From positions 4,669 through 13,022 of the forward strand of contig JAUNRY010000029.1 in NCBI GenBank assembly GCA_030539475.1: 8,354 bases of DNA, given 5' to 3'. Below, piece by piece: positions 5,893-8,354 of this stretch. Both the position numbers and the translations under genes were made by a program. Within the stretch, counting starts at the first letter, position 1; each line of letters starts with the position of its first letter. Source of the DNA: Bacteroidia bacterium (GTDB taxonomy: Bacteria > Bacteroidota > Bacteroidia > Bacteroidales > Dysgonomonadaceae). A model generated the notes under the pieces. The model was not told the DNA's origin, ran no database searches, and saw only the letters and a program-made list of their open reading frames with translations.

Positions 5893-7755
5893 TTATTCTC
5901 CTTCCATAATTTTAATAAATTCATTCACCAACTCGCTCACGCTGAATGGCTGTCCTTCCACACGATTGAATTTGTGAACATTAATATCGTTGAATTGGCT
6001 GCGCAAATACGAGGCGAAGTGGCCTGTGTTTTGTTCGGCAACGATAATGGTTTTGTATTTCTTCAAAATATCGTACGTGTTGCGCGGCAACGGATTGATG
6101 AACCTGAAGTGCGCCAGCGCCACTTTTTTGTCTTTGTCTTGCATGCGCATCATCACTTCGAGCAAGTGCCCGTAAGTTCCGCCCCATCCCACAATGAGCG
6201 TATCGGCGTTTGTGTTGCCGATAACTTCTTGTTCGGGAATAAAATCGGCTATTTTTTGCACTTTGGCTTTGCGGGTGTTTACCATCAGTTGATGGTTGTC
6301 GGGGTTTGACGATATTACGCCGGTGAAATAATCTTTTTCCAATCCGCCTATCTGGTGCATGAATCCGGGAGTTGCCGGCACGCTCCAGTATCTTACCAAC
6401 GTTTCTTCGTTGCGAAGATAGGGCTTCCAGGTGTCGGCGTTGTCGATGAATTTCTCCTGCACGTAATTCGGCTTGATGTCGGGGTATTCATCCATGTTGG
6501 GTATTTTCCATGCCGATGCTCCGTTGGCGATGTAGCCGTCGGTAAGTAAAATTACGGGCGTCATGTGCTCAATGGCTATTTTCGATGCCCAATAGGCGCT
6601 GTCGAAACAATCTACCGGAGTGGTTGCGGCAATTACGGGCAGCGGGCTTTCGCCGTTTCTTCCGTATAGCGCCTGAAATAAATCGGATTGTTCGCTCTTG
6701 GTGGGCATGCCGGTTGAAGGGCCGCCGCGCTGAACATCGACCACAACGAGTGGGAGTTCGGTCATTACGGCCAGTCCCAACGCTTCGCTTTTTAGCGACA
6801 GCCCCGGGCCCGAAGTGGATGTTGCGCCCAGGCTTCCGGCAAAGCTTGCGCCAATGGCGGTGCAGATGCCGGCAATTTCGTCTTCCATTTGCAATGCTTT
6901 CACGCCCAAATCTTTTCGGGCGGTAAGTTCCTGCAAAATATCGGTTGCCGGAGTTATGGGATACGAACCCAAAAACAATTGTACGCCTGCTTTTTCGGCA
7001 GCGGCAATCAGTCCGTAGGCGGTAGCGGTGTTTCCGTTTACATCGGTGTAAAAGCCTTTGGATGTTTGTACGGTATCGATGCGGTAGGTGGTTGCCGTGA
7101 GGTGTATGTTGTTTCCGTAGTTGTAGCCGTCGGTAAGGGCTTTTATGTTGGTTTCTACCAGCTTGGGCCTTTTCTTGAATTTATCTCTCAGCAATTGTTC
7201 GGCAATTTCTATGGGCCGGTTAAATAACCAGCAAACCACGCCGAGTGAGAACATGTTTTTGCTTCGCAGGATGTCTTTGTTTTCCAGGCCGCTGTTTGCC
7301 AGGGAATCTTTGGTCATGGAGGTGATGGCCACGGGAATGGGCTGAACGTGCTCCAGGTTGAGTTCGGCAAATGGGTCTTCGGTCTTGAAGAGGGCTTTGT
7401 CTAAGTCTCTTTTTGTGAACGAATCGGTATCGAAAATAACAATTGAGCCTTTTTTCAGGTGTTGCTGATTCACTTTCAACGCGGCCGGATTCATGGCAAT
7501 AAGCACATCGGCTTTGTCGCCGGCGTTGTAAATGTCTTTTGAGCCTACACGAACCTGAAATCCCGATACGCCGTTCAAGGTTCCTTGCGGTGCGCGAATT
7601 TCTGCCGGATAATCGGGGAACGTGGCTATTTCATTTCCGAAAATGGCAGAAAGGGTGGAAAATAACGTTCCGGTTAGCTGCATGCCGTCGCCCGAGTCGC
7701 CGGAAAACCGTATGGTTACTTGTTTCAACTCTGTAATTACAGTTTCATTAGTCAT
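5893..7755 (-). CDS. korA: 2-oxoglutarate:ferredoxin oxidoreductase, fused gamma-alpha subunit
   Basis: This 620-residue subunit is the partner of KorB. The N-terminal gamma domain (about 10-195) carries FSGDSGDGMQLTG (17-29) and EIRAPQGTLNGVSGFQVRVG (52-71). The alpha/pyrimidine-binding domain begins near 235 and has SYPITPATDIL (264-274), the family's YPITP motif for substrate and ThDP contacts. MEDEIAGI (290-297) probably supplies the cofactor-activating Glu (E291 or E293), and TSGPGLSLKSEALG (314-327) and VQRGGPSTGMPTKSEQSDL (341-359) follow. The C-terminal domain has VGWGGTYGHLLEV (522-534) and NPLPRN (554-559). Length and fusion match KorA of Bacteroidota and M. tuberculosis. The ATG at 7753-7755 follows an A/T-rich stretch with no Shine-Dalgarno sequence, common in this phylum. 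It is the first gene of the kor unit; its stop is two bases from the korB start. Confidence 0.95.
   Translation of the reverse strand: MTNETVITELKQVTIRFSGDSGDGMQLTGTLFSTLSAIFGNEIATFPDYPAEIRAPQGTLNGVSGFQVRVGSKDIYNAGDKADVLIAMNPAALKVNQQHLKKGSIVIFDTDSFTKRDLDKALFKTEDPFAELNLEHVQPIPVAITSMTKDSLANSGLENKDILRSKNMFSLGVVCWLFNRPIEIAEQLLRDKFKKRPKLVETNIKALTDGYNYGNNIHLTATTYRIDTVQTSKGFYTDVNGNTATAYGLIAAAEKAGVQLFLGSYPITPATDILQELTARKDLGVKALQMEDEIAGICTAIGASFAGSLGATSTSGPGLSLKSEALGLAVMTELPLVVVDVQRGGPSTGMPTKSEQSDLFQALYGRNGESPLPVIAATTPVDCFDSAYWASKIAIEHMTPVILLTDGYIANGASAWKIPNMDEYPDIKPNYVQEKFIDNADTWKPYLRNEETLVRYWSVPATPGFMHQIGGLEKDYFTGVISSNPDNHQLMVNTRKAKVQKIADFIPEQEVIGNTNADTLIVGWGGTYGHLLEVMMRMQDKDKKVALAHFRFINPLPRNTYDILKKYKTIIVAEQNTGHFASYLRSQFNDINVHKFNRVEGQPFSVSELVNEFIKIMEGE
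5896..5903 (-). promoter_or_regulatory. Shine-Dalgarno sequence of korB inside the end of korA
   Basis: The minus strand reads AAGGAGAA here, with the AGGAG core (5898-5902) seven bases from the korB ATG. It is formed by the last codons of korA (Met-Glu-Gly-Glu-stop: ATG GAA GGA GAA TAA). Together with the two-base gap this indicates coupled translation, giving balanced amounts of the two subunits. It is the only clear Shine-Dalgarno sequence among the genes here. Confidence 0.7.
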
Positions 7756-8030
7756 AATAAAATTTTGATTTATAAGTCTTTTAGTTGTTTGTGGGTTTTT
7801 TCATTCGAGTTTGGAAATCAATTTTGAGTCTTCTCCGAAAATTTATTTTTTGCCGTTAAGACACAAACACAAAGTCTCACGAAGTTTAAATTCTGCATCG
7901 GAACCGAGATATACAGTATCTGTTTTTCCGACCCAAAGATAAAAATCGCAGGTTTCATTCTTGCAGGCTTTTCAGCGTGGACTCATTTTTCTCAACTTTT
8001 TTTTGAAAGGTTAATCTCATTATTAATAAT
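7756..8030 (-). other. Long putative 5' leader of the kor transcript, no gene
   Basis: No plausible reading frame is present on either strand. If the promoter at 8037-8068 is used, korA has a leader of roughly 270 bases. It contains a repeat-like stretch at 7852-7883 and a 12-base AT palindrome (ATTATTAATAAT, 8019-8030) close to the predicted start site. A second possible -7 box, TATCTTTG (7934-7941), matches the consensus exactly but has no visible -33 partner. I do not recognise a known riboswitch or a transcription attenuator in it. Confidence 0.45.
7852..7883. repeat. Repeat-like CTTCGTG / CTTTGTG stretch in the kor leader
   Basis: The minus strand carries CTTCGTG, then ACTTTGTG, then TTTGTG and TCTTAACGGC, i.e. 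similar short GTG-ending words in succession. This resembles a repeat-like sequence I remember from intergenic regions of several bacterial phyla, but I cannot verify that here. The repeats are imperfect and the spacing only roughly seven bases. Function unknown. Confidence 0.35.
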
Positions 8031-8036
8031 TGAATG

Positions 8037-8068
8037 CAAAGTAACAAAAGAGTTGGGGAATAAGCAAA
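8037..8068 (-). promoter_or_regulatory. Candidate Bacteroidota promoter for korAB
   Basis: On the minus strand TTTG (8065-8068) is followed after 20 bases by TTACTTTG (8037-8044), one mismatch from the TAnnTTTG consensus, then CA, as often seen in this phylum. The predicted start is near 8028-8031, at the edge of the palindrome ATTATTAATAAT (8019-8030), which could be an operator or only AT-rich sequence. The distance to korA (about 270 bases) is longer than usual, which lowers confidence that this is the main promoter. Confidence 0.55.
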
Positions 8069-8354
8069 TTAAAGGCAGTTATTTTAGTAATGTTGGAACT
8101 AAATCTCTCACCTTGGGTGTGGAGCGCGGGGTATCGGTTTTTTAGCTTTTGGTGCTGTGCTCTTTAAGAAACAACTTTTGATGAATAGCGGTACTCCTTT
8201 TATCTTAAGAGAGGGTTGCAGGCTGCAAATGTTTTGAAGCAAGTAGGTAATTCAACCTTGTCTTATCCCATTTTTTGAACGGAAAACCGTTCGGGATGCC
8301 TGGCTATATGCTCTTTGCTTTTCGACTATTCGCGGTTACTATACAAACAATCAC
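8069..8354. other. Unassigned right-hand end without a convincing gene
   Basis: No complete gene is visible. Three plus-strand open stretches overlap in different frames: 8090-8167 (26 codons from ATG including stop), 8103-8237 (45 codons including stop, no clear start) and 8251-8354 (open to the edge, containing LNGKPFGMPGYMLFAF). They could be fragments of a decayed frame-shifted gene or chance. Two small inverted repeats are present: TTGCAG-G-CTGCAA (8216-8228) and GAACGG-AAAA-CCGTTC (8277-8292). The second has T's before it and none after it on the plus strand, so it is not a standard terminator. The upstream edge of the kor promoter begins at 8068. Confidence 0.4.

Noticed and set aside
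7731..7742. CTGTAATTACAG palindrome inside the first codons of korA
   Set aside because: A 12-base AT-rich palindrome within coding sequence can easily arise by chance, and no second copy was seen near a promoter.
7934..7941. TATCTTTG on the minus strand as the main kor promoter
   Set aside because: The -7 match is exact, but no TTG-type -33 element lies at the usual distance; kept only as an alternative to 8037-8068.
8277..8292. GAACGG-AAAA-CCGTTC hairpin as a terminator
   Set aside because: The six-base T-run lies before the stem on the plus strand, and on the minus strand the stem is followed by A's, so neither direction gives hairpin plus U-run.

Overview
The window looks like a chromosomal segment from a member of the Bacteroidota, probably Bacteroidales or a relative. 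The basis is the protein style (a two-subunit KorAB, a Bacteroidota-type small antitoxin), A/T-rich start regions that mostly lack Shine-Dalgarno sequences, and promoter candidates of the TTTG / TAnnTTTG type rather than TTGACA / TATAAT. The exact lineage cannot be fixed from the sequence alone. All six recognisable genes lie on the minus strand, so transcription runs from high to low coordinates.

Layout in transcription order: (1) 8354-7756, about 600 bases with no convincing gene. It holds a candidate promoter near 8037-8068 and a long leader. (2) korA (7755-5893) and korB (5890-4850), a tightly coupled pair encoding 2-oxoglutarate:ferredoxin oxidoreductase. (3) A 175-base spacer with a heptamer repeat array abutting the korB stop, a 26-base perfect palindrome and a candidate promoter for the next unit. 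(4) sucA (4674-1963) and sucB (1874-603), the E1 and E2 components of the NAD-linked 2-oxoglutarate dehydrogenase complex, separated by a spacer made almost entirely of 7-base repeats. (5) A small AT-richer toxin-antitoxin cassette (547-78): a DUF2683-like antitoxin overlapping a YoeB/Txe-type endoribonuclease. (6) A strong, probably bidirectional terminator at 30-58, and perhaps the last codons of a convergent plus-strand gene at the left edge.

Functionally the locus places two chemically different enzymes for the same TCA-cycle step side by side. KorAB makes succinyl-CoA with reduced ferredoxin (reversible, suited to low redox potential). SucAB, with a lipoamide dehydrogenase (E3) that must be encoded elsewhere, makes succinyl-CoA with NADH. 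Separate candidate promoters upstream of korA and sucA suggest the two can be expressed independently, perhaps under different oxygen or redox conditions; this is inference.

The genes themselves are ordinary, well-known families. The least explained material is between them: tandem 7-base repeats placed directly against stop codons in two spacers, a perfect GC-rich palindrome next to one of them, a long kor leader, and an unassigned right-hand end.
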